DNA from: Terebella lapidaria
Taxonomy: Eukaryota; Annelida; Polychaeta; Terebellida; Terebellidae
Length of the DNA: 64,000 bases
Assembly (NCBI GenBank): GCA_949152475.1
Contig: OX424559.1
Location: forward strand, 15,531,809-15,595,808
Reading direction: 5' to 3'
The notes beneath the pieces were generated by a model. The model did no database searches, was not told where the DNA came from, and was given only the letters and a program-made list of their open reading frames with translations. A program made the position numbers and the translations under genes. Positions 21,183 through 30,695 of the stretch are shown here, in pieces. The number at the start of each line of letters is the position of its first letter. Within the stretch, counting starts at the first letter, position 1.

Positions 21183-21482
21183 GTGAGCAGATATGCAGTT
21201 GACGAAGCAGTACAGATGGCGGAAACGCCCAACTTGCAGTCTAGATGTTCGTCTGAGAGGCAGATTCAACTGGCTGAGACTCTTTTCAACCCTCCTGATG
21301 GCAGAGATACTTCAAAATTGCAGATACTTCGCTCGGAGAAGCAGTTGAAAGGGAGCCGGAAAAACCCGGAGAAGCCGGTTGAGCCGGAGACGGACACCTC
21401 TCGGTTAACGGTTGAGTTTTTGCATAATTGTGACGTCACTCCTGAGGCAGCCAATCAGCATGGAGCTTTTCAAATCACGTGA
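21183..21482 (+). CDS. Conserved 99-residue ORF, function unknown
   Basis: Matches the 100-residue ORF at 9842-10144 of element A with few substitutions and a frame-keeping 3-base indel, which hints at coding constraint. It is hydrophilic, with no transmembrane segment or known motif. Its last third overlaps the promoter-like block for ORF2, so conservation might instead reflect that DNA. Confidence 0.35.
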   Translation: MSRYAVDEAVQMAETPNLQSRCSSERQIQLAETLFNPPDGRDTSKLQILRSEKQLKGSRKNPEKPVEPETDTSRLTVEFLHNCDVTPEAANQHGAFQIT

Positions 21483-21500
21483 GCAGAAAGGGTATATAAG
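21431..21500 (+). promoter_or_regulatory. Internal promoter-like block before ORF2
   Basis: TGACGTCA (21431-21438), CCAAT (21451-21455), TCACGTGA (21475-21482) and TATATAAG (21493-21500): the same motifs as the LTR promoter. ORF2 begins 245 bases after the TATA box. Element A keeps this block on its minus strand (TATA about 9827-9833). Confidence 0.65.
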
Positions 21501-21744
21501 GGCCTTGAAATCGGGCTCTGACAGCAGTTGGAGAGCAGACCTCGAGCTGTGCACATCGCAGACAAAGTTTGGCGGAATCGAATCAAGTCCAGCATTTTCC
21601 GGTAGCAACAGATTTTGCAGTGAAAAACGACTAAGTGTTTCCCGGAAGACCACCAGTCCGGAGAAGCGGTGCAGAGGCGGCGCAGAAGCGGTGCAGTAAA
21701 AGCGGTGCAGTAGATCGACAATTTCAGTTTCCCGGCCTTCCGGA

Positions 21745-22521
21745 ATGGCCTACTCGGCGTTCCTTGATAGACAAGATCGCGGCCGGAGCAGAGATTGGGC
21801 AACCCCGCAGTCACCGGATTATAGCCGGCTGCCACTGGATTATAGCCGGCTGTGTAAGCGGTGTGACCGGATGTTTGAGAGTGCGAGGGACCGGAGACGG
21901 CATGTGTGCCCAGCCCAGAGATTTCATTGCTGTTTGTGTGCCTTCTATGCCAACCGGGCGAACGACCTTAGGAGGCATCTCCGGGAGATGCACGGGTGGA
22001 AGTACCCTTCCGGGAACCGTCCTCCTCAGGACGAGGCCACCCTCAACCATGTGGGAACCTTTGATTCGGCCTGGCGGGGAACAGCAACGCAGTCCCGGCA
22101 TAAGCGTTTCCGGCGATACTGCACCCGGTCACCAAGGGAGAATACAGTTCCGGGAACTTATGCGGACCAGCTTCCGTTTGGCCCTGACTGGGATGCCGGA
22201 GCAGCCGCCCCCATCGGACAACCGGAGCAGTTAGATCTCCAGGAATGGGTTCCGGATCCACAAGGCTGTCTCCGGGCCGCCGACGACGCTCCTCCGGAAA
22301 GCTGGGATCAGGAGATGGAGCTGATTGCAGAGGCGGTCAGAGCAGTTATGCCGGATCAAGCAGAGAAACCCGAAGAGGAAGATCAGCCGGTGGAAGACTG
22401 GGAGGCAGAGATCCGGGTGTGGGAATATCGACCACCTTCTCCCACTTCGGAGCCGGAGACGGAGGAGTCGGAGTATGAGACGGCAGATGAGGACTCCTGG
22501 ACGGAAGCGAAGGCAGTGTGA
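21745..22521 (+). CDS. Accessory ORF2: two-finger C2H2-type zinc-finger protein
   Basis: 258 residues. Finger 1 is C37-x2-C40-x12-H53-x-C55, a variant ending in Cys; finger 2 is C62-x2-C65-x12-H78-x4-H83 (FHCCLCAFYANRANDLRRHL). The C-terminal half is acidic and Pro/Glu-rich (about 205-255), resembling an activation-type or disordered tail. It follows its own CCAAT/E-box/TATA block and precedes ORF3 on the same strand. A nucleic-acid-binding role, perhaps regulating the element or guiding its complex, is inferred. The copy in element A is deleted. I know no standard retroelement protein like it. Confidence 0.8.
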   Translation: MAYSAFLDRQDRGRSRDWATPQSPDYSRLPLDYSRLCKRCDRMFESARDRRRHVCPAQRFHCCLCAFYANRANDLRRHLREMHGWKYPSGNRPPQDEATLNHVGTFDSAWRGTATQSRHKRFRRYCTRSPRENTVPGTYADQLPFGPDWDAGAAAPIGQPEQLDLQEWVPDPQGCLRAADDAPPESWDQEMELIAEAVRAVMPDQAEKPEEEDQPVEDWEAEIRVWEYRPPSPTSEPETEESEYETADEDSWTEAKAV

Positions 22522-22616
22522 AAGTAGACGGAGGCGGTTGGCAGTATAGCGGTTGACGGAGGCGGTTGGCAGTTTGGCGGAGACGGAAGAAGCGGTGGCA
22601 GTTAGCAGCAACAACA

Positions 22617-22617
<1 letters not shown>

Positions 22618-22656
<39 letters not shown>
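22618..22656 (+). repeat. A39 homopolymer between ORF2 and ORF3
   Basis: 39 uninterrupted A residues about 100 bases after the ORF2 stop and about 50 bases before the CCAAT box of the ORF3 promoter block. No AATAAA lies just upstream. It could be a captured poly(A) tail or simple slippage. Confidence 0.85.
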
Positions 22657-22659
<3 letters not shown>

Positions 22660-22706
22660 TATTTATCCAAGAAGACCACCAGGAGGAGTTGCAGTTTGCT
22701 GAGCAG

Positions 22707-22756
22707 CCAATCATCAAGCAGATAAGCCAGTCACGTGACTTCCAGAGACTATAAAA
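22707..22756 (+). promoter_or_regulatory. Internal promoter-like block before ORF3
   Basis: CCAAT (22707-22711), GTCACGTGAC (22730-22739) and TATAAAA (22750-22756). The gap from E-box to TATA is 10 bases, the same as in the ORF2 block. ORF3 starts 78 bases after the TATA box, so the 5' UTR would be short. No CRE is present here. Confidence 0.65.
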
Positions 22757-22834
22757 GGGGCAGTTAGCTGTTACCGGATGCAGAAGGCAGTTTGCTGTAG
22801 CTGAGTCAACATCGATACAAAGCAGAGAATCAGA

Positions 22835-24694
22835 ATGCCGAAAGTAAAGACAACACCCCGCAAGCCCCGCCCTCACCGGTGTGGAGACTGCAACCAAGAG
22901 TTCAAGAGCAAGCACACGTTGCTCCGGCATGTCACGGAGCAGCACACAAGTGAAGTCACCGTCTTCGCCTGTCCGCAGTGTGACCATTGGAGCAGACGGA
23001 AAGAGGGAACACAGAAGCATCTGCAGTCCCGGCACGCAATGGACGCAAACCCGATTCGACTGAGGGTGGGCAGAGAGCAGTTTGAGGAGAAAAGCCTCCG
23101 GTCCAAGATGACCCCACGGAAAAGCAAGAAGCCGGTAACACGGCATGACCAGTTGTCGGATACGGAGTCGGAGTCGGGAGGTTCGGTTTCGTCCCGGACC
23201 CGGTACCGTTCCGGTACCCAGTCGGTGGCCGCACTAGCAGCCGACGTTTCGTCCACGGAGGCGGAGAGCAGTTCGGAAGAGGAAGCGGAGCTGAAAATCA
23301 TGGCAAGTGAAGACGAGTTGCAAGAACCAGGAGACCCGAAGCCGGTTAAGCCGCCTGTGACCCGGAGTTCTTCCCGGAACACCTCCCGGAAAAACAGCCC
23401 TGACTCATCTCGAGGTACCGGAGCAGATCGAGACCGCGGAAAGAAGCGGAGTCGCAGCCGTTCGCCGGATAATTCCGGACGCCATCAACGCCGAGAATAT
23501 AGGAAAGAGAGCCCGGAGCGAGCCAAGGACCGAGGCGGAGAACGTGGTCGAGAGGAGAAACGACACACCCCACCCAAGTCTTCCGGAGGCAGCGTCAAAG
23601 GAAAAGGCAAGGGGGTGTATGACTACAAGTTCCGGCTGTTGGAGGAAGGTTCCGGCGGAGCAACGGCAGAAGTGGGAGTGGCAGACATTGCGGAATTGCA
23701 GAGCCGAGACGATGAGGAAGACCTTTTCCGGAGTCCACCTCCGAGAACAACTAGCAGTGGCAGAGCAGTGAGCAGTGTGATTGTCCGGCCCGGAGGCGGA
23801 GCAGAAATCAGATCCAGCGGCCGAGCCGATAGCAGAGCAGATAGCCGAGTCGATAGCAGAGCAGATAGAGCAGATAGCAGAGCAGATAGCCGAGCGGACA
23901 GCAGACCCATTGGCAGATCGGGAGGCAGACCAGAGACCAAAACGGAAGGCGGAAACCGGAGCAGAGCTGGCAGTGAGACGGAGACCCGAGGATCCACGGA
24001 GCGAACTTTGCCGGCAACCATTCAAGCAGTAGCAGGAAGCAGAACCAGTTCAGCGGCTAGAGATGACGGAATGGAGTCTTCCACGTCTGAACGAAGCCAT
24101 GCGGACGTGCAGAGAGCCCGGAGGAGTATCCTGGTAGATCAAGCCAGAGCTACACCCGGAATCCTGTCTCCGGTGGAGACCCGGCCTCGACAGTCTTCCA
24201 GTGATCGGTCCGGAAGGAGCCAAGTCCGAGCACCAACCCAGAGTCCACCCTACACCTTCTACCCGTTTGGCGGTCCTTCAACTCAACCGTGTCCGTCCCA
24301 TTGTTTCCCGGTGAATATTGGGGGACGGAGCGCTTCCGTCTTTGCACCCGCGGTCCCGGAGCACGCCAGATACTATGCAGTACGTTGGGGACCGGAGCAG
24401 TGGGGGCCAGCCGAGATGAGAGACTCCGGCGTCTACGTGGAGATCATGGAGCAGAGAGAGTCACCGTTTGGTCTCGTCCCGACCCGTCAGATCGTCCGGA
24501 TTCCAGATTGGTCCATCCGGGACGAACGCCTCAGGAATGGATTCTACGTCCCGCCCCAGTGGAGCCTCCATGATCCGGATCTTCTCCCGGTTGATGCCAG
24601 AGGGACAAGCTTCGGACGACCGTTGGTACCACAGACCTTTCCACCGCGTCCGCCGTCGGGGAGCAGTTCGCGCCGTGATACTGGTGGGCAGTAG
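22835..24694 (+). CDS. Accessory ORF3: C2H2 zinc-finger protein with long disordered middle
   Basis: 619 residues. Two standard fingers at the N-terminus: C16-x2-C19-x12-H32-x4-H37 and C46-x2-C49-x12-H62-x4-H67. Residues about 85-500 are Ser/Arg/Glu-rich and low in hydrophobics, with SR/RS clusters (about 170-250) and an ADSR repeat (about 327-360). The last 110 residues form a compact, aromatic-rich domain (HARYYAVRWGPEQWGP...) that is also preserved in element A. Stop at 24692-24694. The fingers suggest DNA or RNA binding; the C-terminal domain is unrecognised. Position between integrase and polypurine tract is where LTR elements carry env or accessory genes, but I see no signal peptide or membrane segment. 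Confidence 0.82.
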   Translation: MPKVKTTPRKPRPHRCGDCNQEFKSKHTLLRHVTEQHTSEVTVFACPQCDHWSRRKEGTQKHLQSRHAMDANPIRLRVGREQFEEKSLRSKMTPRKSKKPVTRHDQLSDTESESGGSVSSRTRYRSGTQSVAALAADVSSTEAESSSEEEAELKIMASEDELQEPGDPKPVKPPVTRSSSRNTSRKNSPDSSRGTGADRDRGKKRSRSRSPDNSGRHQRREYRKESPERAKDRGGERGREEKRHTPPKSSGGSVKGKGKGVYDYKFRLLEEGSGGATAEVGVADIAELQSRDDEEDLFRSPPPRTTSSGRAVSSVIVRPGGGAEIRSSGRADSRADSRVDSRADRADSRADSRADSRPIGRSGGRPETKTEGGNRSRAGSETETRGSTERTLPATIQAVAGSRTSSAARDDGMESSTSERSHADVQRARRSILVDQARATPGILSPVETRPRQSSSDRSGRSQVRAPTQSPPYTFYPFGGPSTQPCPSHCFPVNIGGRSASVFAPAVPEHARYYAVRWGPEQWGPAEMRDSGVYVEIMEQRESPFGLVPTRQIVRIPDWSIRDERLRNGFYVPPQWSLHDPDLLPVDARGTSFGRPLVPQTFPPRPPSGSSSRRDTGGQ

Positions 24695-24735
24695 TCGTCG
24701 CAAGTCGTCGCAAGTCGTCGCAAGTCAAGTCGGCG
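24690..24735 (+). repeat. Short tandem repeat after ORF3
   Basis: Three and a half copies of a 10-base unit (gtcgtcgcaa) overlap the ORF3 stop. The copies in element A (8572-8612) are more diverged. Confidence 0.7.
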
Positions 24736-24956
24736 CAAGGAGAAGAAAGAAGAACCGTTTCCCGGATTCTAGTATAATTAAGAGTTAAAAAGTGGGAAAC
24801 GGAACAAGCAAGATATCCGGGTACAGTGACGGTAAACTAGTTAAGAGATACCAGTACCCGGATCACGGAGACAAGTTGTGTTTGATTTTACGGACAGTTT
24901 AACGGTTGACAATTTGTATATATGTGATATTGTTCTGTTCGGGACGAACAGAGTCT

Positions 24957-24969
24957 AAGGAAGGGGGAG
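24957..24969 (+). other. Polypurine tract of element B
   Basis: AAGGAAGGGGGAG directly abuts the TGTAACGG start of the 3' LTR, the normal plus-strand priming site. Confidence 0.75.
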
Positions 24970-26357
24970 TGTAACGGTTTTGGGGCGTACCCAAAGGTTT
25001 CCCCTAGGTATTTATGTTAGTGTTTTGTGATATTATGGTTAAATAACCGTTTATTAGGGTGTATATGTGTTTAAAGGTTCATACGGTTCCGTATTGTTAA
25101 TGTTTTAAAGGTTTTCCGTCTCGCAACTTAGTAATTTATGATGTTGGTAACGCCGGAGACGGATCCGGAGACGGAGACGGAACCGGACACGGAGCCGGAA
25201 CAATGGAGTACAAAAACGTAATGACGTTATTTCCGGAAGGTCATGTGATCAGCCTCATTTTCGGTTTAAAAGGTGACGTGTCAGCCACTGATTGGTTCTA
25301 GAGTGTTTTTAGAAATCCGGAAAATATCAGTGTTTTGGCGGACTATGACGTCACAATAGGTTGGTCACGTGACGTGGGTCTCAGGTCTATAAAAGCCCCC
25401 GCTTCACAGCGGACGGCGGAGTTGGTGTCCTGACGTCGACCTGTGCAGACCCCTTCTCCCTTAGCAGAGTACTCCCTTGTTCCGGATAGAGTCATCCAGA
25501 TGATAGCAGTTAAGTCTTCCGACTGTGAACTTGGAAAATAAACATGAAAACTTCAACCGAGTTGTTTTTCCGTGTTCGTTAGGGAACTGGAAGTTATAAT
25601 AAAGTTAGTTTCCCGGAAAAGACAGTTATACGGAGTAAAGGGAGATAAGACTACAGTCGGTTAAGACCAAGTTGTAACGACGTCTTAGGGTGATCTAAGA
25701 ACCCAGATCACCGAGGAAGGAGTCGGAGACGGAGACGGAGGTGGAAATCAACGGAGCAACTACGGAGGCGGTATCGGACGGAGCAGTTGCAGAGACGGGA
25801 ACGACGAAGCAGTTGCAGAGGCGGTACCGGACGACGGAGTTGCAGAGGCAGTACCTGACGGAGCGGTTGCGGTAACCGGAAGTGGGAACACTTCCGAGAT
25901 ACTCCATTTCAGGTGCAGTCGCAGGTTGCGGTGAGGCGGAGCCAACCGGAGCAGATTGCAGTGCGGCGGAACCTGGCAGAGCGGTTGCAGTATTCGGAAA
26001 CGGCAACGTTCCCGGATTCTTTATTCCAGGCGCAGTCGCAGTTTGCAGTAAGACGGAAAACGACGGAGCTGTTGCAGTAAAGCGGTTTCCCGACGGAGCA
26101 GTTGCAGTACCCGGAGACGGAAACGCCTCCGGATCCTTACTTTACAGGTGCAGTTGCAGATTAGCAGTCGGGCAACGGTTAAGAGGTCCATTCCAGACCA
26201 CGCTACCAACCTTAGAGACTTCTAGCCGGAGTTCAACCGTACAACAGTAGCAGTTTCCCGGAGTTTTACCGTTTCAGCTCCGGTTAAACAACAACTCACC
26301 CACCTCCCTAGAAAATCGGTTCATCAAGACGTCACAGAAGGGTTCGAACCCGTTACA
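24970..26357 (+). repeat. Element B 3' LTR
   Basis: 1388 bp; every segment I compared with 15708-17095 was identical, including the incidental ORFs and the promoter motifs. Followed by CTAT, the target duplication. Confidence 0.9.
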
Positions 26358-26361
26358 CTAT

Positions 26362-26921
26362 TTACGCACTCTAACATGATTGGCAAAAAACTAGCATCTC
26401 ACTCTTGCATGATTCGACATGATCGGACCTTTGCAGACCGAGACAGAGATCTTTATGATGGAGGACGTGTTAATAAATACAAATGGTGTATCCTAAGTTA
26501 TGCTTGAATGAATCGTTACACCAGATAACTATCCGATAATTCATTCATTTAGATAGCAGATGGTTTCTCTGTCACTGTAACCTAAAATCTCACCTGGGAA
26601 GAGGTCGTCGGTTCTGCGTGGAAATTTGTCAGTAGCCTATACTAAATAAGATGTCTACTTTCCGACAAGAGAAAACAAAATTGGGGTCACCTGCGGAGGC
26701 TCCCTCGTGGACGATATTCCGCGACTGTTTGTTCCCACAAACATTCTCCAGCTGCACTGCCGTCTGGTTTCGTGGATATACTAGATCATATCAAATTATG
26801 GCTTTGCAACCCGAGTTACCAAATTTATTAGCGGAAACCCCCTAAACTAGCACGTCCGTTAATTTGCCCATGAGTGTATTTACTAATTTTTTTTTTCGAA
26901 AATATATATTATGTTATTTTA
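26362..26921. other. No gene seen
   Basis: Unique-looking AT-rich flank of element B. A 64-codon ORF at 26651-26845 has no recognisable feature. Confidence 0.45.
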
Positions 26922-27201
26922 AGCTTACCGGTCCATATAGGAAATGATATATGTCAAATATTCTGATGACCTTGAATTTGACCTTTGACCTCATTTTCAA
27001 GGTCAGATCACAAATTGGCTAATATCTCGCCTATTATCTACTTTACAGCTTCGGAATCAATTATGAACATGTACATGTTTGGAATAATTTTGCGACGAAT
27101 GAATGAATATTCTTGCGACCTCGAATTTGATCTTCGACCATACTTTCAAGGTCCCTGAACAAATTGGCTAAGATCTACAACATATATTGTCCGGTAACCT
27201 T
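26922..27201. repeat. Short copy of the AGGTCA / TTACCGGAC repeat family
   Basis: Left edge cttaccggtccat resembles, and right edge tgtccggtaacct matches, the family terminus AGGTTACCGGAC. Inside are about two of the tandem units, with TGACCTTTGACCT at 26979-26991. Other copies lie at 33.9-35.4, 56.7-58.6, 59.7-60.1 and 62.6-64 kb. Confidence 0.65.
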
Positions 27202-27795
27202 CTTAAAACTCAGTTTTATGCTACCTGATGTGCCTCCACCCTGGAATGAGGACACATCTCAGATCATTGAGAAAAGACATCTGTAGAATAAGTTTAATTA
27301 ACAGCCACATAAATTCTGGGGAAAAAACACATGGCATACCACGATTTATTTTGGAGGAATCATGCAAGAGTGGGGAGGTACACCATGCAAGAGTTCGCAT
27401 TTGATTTTTTTTTATTAATTAACATTGCTATTCTTCGTCTTCACAGTAATTTCGATGTGCCAATCGTTTAACCAATTGTACGTCCAGATACGATTGGTCA
27501 GATAACTGAAGTATATTTTGTGAACTATTCCATAACATATATATTTTGACCCTGTTTGATCCCATTTTCACGCAACTGTGTCCACAACTTTGTGATACTA
27601 AAGATTCCCCAGTGATAATAAAATAGTCCAATATGTCTAATGTTCCGTGCCAATCACATAAATGTAAAAACCTTATCTCATTCCACGCAATTCAGATCTT
27701 CCTTCTACCGCCATCTGTGTTTTGTTTACGCAAGAGTTCTTAGCGATCAGTTAGAGTTCGGAAATCAAGCAAGAAGATTCGGCGAATTTTGTATA

Positions 27796-28735
27796 AGATT
27801 TCGCCTCGGCGAAATGTTAACTCGCCTCGCCGAAATATTAACTGGTATCTTATCAACCAACTGTTACTTCGCCTCGGCGAACTGTTATCACGCCTCGGCC
27901 AATTGTTATCTCGCCTCGGTGAACTGTTATCTAGCCTCGGCCAATTGCTTTCTTGCCTCGGCGAACTGTTATCTCGCCTCGGCGAACTGTTATCTCGCCT
28001 CGGCCAACTGCTAACTCGCCTCGGCCAACTACTAAAATGCCAGTTATGTAACACATCTAAATGGCAACCACAGTTCGCCGAGGCGAGTTAGCAGTTCGCC
28101 GAGGCGAGATAACAGTTCGCCGAGGCGAATGAACAGTTTGCCGAGGCGATTTAACGGTTCGCGGAGGCCAACTATTGAGTTGCCAGTTATGTAATCCTTA
28201 CAAACGGCAGCCACAGTTCGCGGAGGCGAGTTAGCAGTTCGCGGAGGCGAGTTATAAGTTCGCCGAGGCGAGATAACAGTTCGAGATAACAGATAACATT
28301 TTATCTCGCCTCGGCGAACCGCTAACTCGCCTCGGCGAACTGTTATCTCGCCTCGGCGAATTGTTATTTCGCCTCGGCGAACTGTTATCTCGCCTCGGCG
28401 AACTGTGGCTGCCGTTTGTAAGAATTACATAACTGGCAACTTAGTAGTTGGCCTCGGCGAACTGTTAACTCACCCCGGCGAACTGTTAATTCGCCTCGGC
28501 GAACTGTGGTTGCCATTTAGGTGTGTTACACAACTGGCATTTTAGTAGTTGGCCGAGGCGAGTTAGCAGTTCGCCGAGGCGAGATAACAGTTCGCCGAGG
28601 CGAGAAAACAATTGGCCGAGGCGAGATAACAGTTCGCCGAGGCGAGTTAACAGTTGGTTGATAAGAGACCAGTTAGCAGTTCGCCGAGGCGAGTTAGTAG
28701 TTCGCCGAGGCGAGTTAGTAGTTCGCCGAGGCGAA
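27796..28735. repeat. Foldback element: large inverted repeat built from about 20-bp tandem units
   Basis: Roughly 940 bases in which the two halves are reverse complements around about 28285-28305. Each arm is a tandem array of a unit close to tcgcctcggcgaactgttat, so orientation switches at 28.07, 28.30 and 28.53 kb. Unique markers confirm the mirror: ctactaaaatgccagtt (about 28030) against its complement near 28540, and cagccacagttcgc (about 28210) near 28390. Long terminal repeats made of short tandem units are the hallmark of Foldback-type transposons. The frames on both strands (SRLGELLSRLG, NSSPRRDN) are repeat shadows. Confidence 0.8.
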
Positions 28736-28739
28736 CTTA

Positions 28740-30695
28740 ACTTATGGGGCAAATGTCCTATCTGGGCTTCCGTAGCTTCCGTACTACTCGGTGTATTACT
28801 GCTAATATACTGTAGTGTTCTGTTACCGCGGATAGCGTTTTGTGGATCAAATAATAATTGATCCTATATATGCGAATGCCGTTCAGTCTCATTTGTCAAT
28901 AAATATGTGCACGACAATGAACCTAAGAGCTAGAGAACCTCAATCATAAATGTTGTTTATAGGCGTCGAAAGAAGTAATCCATGATTACCAACATTAAAC
29001 ACCAATAGAATTACGTTAACCCGAGCATCAGGACGTTAAAAACTCACGGATAAACTGACAAGAACATATTCTGGACAGATATATGACATCGCATTTTATA
29101 AGAAAAGGAAGCTGAACAACTTATGTTTCCGAATGCAAAATTTCTCCGGAATTTGCAAAAGATTAGATGCTCTAAATTGAGAGAAGTCGGTTGTTATCCC
29201 TGACATTAGTGCAACGTCATTGTAGTACAAGACACTTTTCTCGCAAACTCTTGCCATTAATGTGGCAATCTCCATGTACACCTTTTGATAATATTCTCGG
29301 ACAAGCAATAGGATGGATTATAAACATTAGGCCCAAAAAAAAGTATTATGGTTTTGGTTATTTGGGTCACCGAAAAAGTGATGCGACGACGCGATTTTCT
29401 TCTCTTTTTTTTGCTAAAATTGGCGGCCGATGACTGATCCGGTCAAATATTACCCATTTGGCCCACCATTTTAACCTGAAATTGGCTGTTGATAAGCGAC
29501 CCGTTTGAGTTTGCCCTGTTTGGCCAGCCGTACACCAAGTTTTGCAATGTCAAAGACACTTGGGACTATTTTACTCGATCAGTGAAAACCCCAAATTTTA
29601 ATTGAAATTTGCTGTTTATTGTTATTACTCACCTCCAAGAAAATTTACTCACCCCCGAGAAAATTTTTGAATTGGTGTTCTCTCAGAACATTTCTGGCAT
29701 GTACTAGTACCTTGGGCCCAGTTCAGTGTTATGTTTGTGGGGGTATCAAGGGATTAACGTTTTCTTTAATTGGAAATTTGTCATCTAAAATAGGCCCAAA
29801 GAATACAAGCCACTCCATCTTTTATCATCTTTATGAAAAGTTACTGAGCAGAACAGATGGGCATGATATAAAATAGGTAGACTGTACTGAGTATGTGCCC
29901 CTGATGTCTGTATTATAACTCAATTCCACTTTATTTCCCCCGCAAGGGTATCACTACGGAGTCCAGGATCGCCCCGACTTGGGGTCTGAGCTTCCTGATA
30001 GAGGGGGTATAAAATATATGTATGCACACAAATCGCGACCGAGCAGTGAGATAGCCAGCATACGGCGTGGGGTCTGGGGCCTGCTCAAAGGCCCCAAAAG
30101 CCAGTGCTCTTTTGGTGTTCTGAGGTTGACTCTGAACTTTTCCTGGTTCTCAACTTACCTGATTTCCATTCCACGGATTTCTTAACTTGTTTTTAAAATA
30201 TTGACTATTGACTTTATTTTTTATCATTCAGTGATTAAGTCCATATGGATCTTAATTAATTTTGTGTGTGCTTTCTACCACACAAATTGTGTGTGAAATC
30301 TTACTTCTTGGACAAATAAACACAATGAATGTGATAGAATTAGTCCACATTCCGGCCCTTACGATATGTTTTAACGGAATATTCGATCTGGCCGAAAAAG
30401 ACATAGAGATGTGTCGGCACACGATCGTCGGCACATGACTCCACATAGACAGTCCTCACCACAACCTTCACCCTTCTGAATAGTGTAGTTGTGGAGATAT
30501 CTGTAGCCCTGTTAGGGTGATAGGAAAAGAATAATCGCTTGCGATCTTCCCTGATGGATATGGTCTTTCCCGATGGATATGATGGATATGATCTGAGCGC
30601 CTCCGACCACTAGCTAGAGCGCCTTCGACCTCGACCACTAACTAGAAAGAAGGTTTTCATTGTGAGACGTTGTAAGGACACCCATGGTAATTTGG
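28740..30695. other. No gene identified
   Basis: Mostly AT-rich sequence with only short frames. A small tandem repeat of gatggatatgat and a duplicated gcgcctccgaccactagctag segment lie at about 30550-30650. I see no domain, promoter or RNA gene that I would defend. Confidence 0.4.

Larger units (their letters stand above)
15708..26357 (+). mobile_element. Element B: intact, young LTR element lacking reverse transcriptase
   Basis: 10,650 bp flanked by CTAT on both sides (15704-15707 and 26358-26361). Both LTRs are 1388 bp and looked identical wherever compared. Order: LTR, tRNA-Leu-type primer site, Gag-integrase ORF, about 0.5 kb without a clear gene (20682-21182), small ORF, promoter-like block and zinc-finger ORF2, A39 run, promoter-like block and zinc-finger ORF3, polypurine tract, LTR. 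I read all long frames on both strands and saw no protease DTG/DSG site, no RT core (YxDD) and no RNase H. It inserted exactly at the outer end of element A. Confidence 0.92.

Noticed and set aside
22346..23146. 266-codon minus-strand ORF with poly-Phe
   Set aside because: It is antisense to ORF2/ORF3 and runs through the A39 homopolymer, read as Phe.
15708..26357. Interpreting element B as an env-bearing retrovirus
   Set aside because: The two 3' ORFs have C2H2 fingers and no signal peptide, furin-type site or transmembrane segment; nothing envelope-like is visible.
27640..28091. Open frames of 100-124 codons on both strands (LLSRLGELLSRLGQLL)
   Set aside because: Shadows of the about 20-bp tandem unit in the foldback arm, open in several frames at once.
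28740..30695. Search for an RT or autonomous partner near element B
   Set aside because: No RT core motif was found in this stretch; the only RT-related sequences nearby are unrelated LINE and DIRS pieces.
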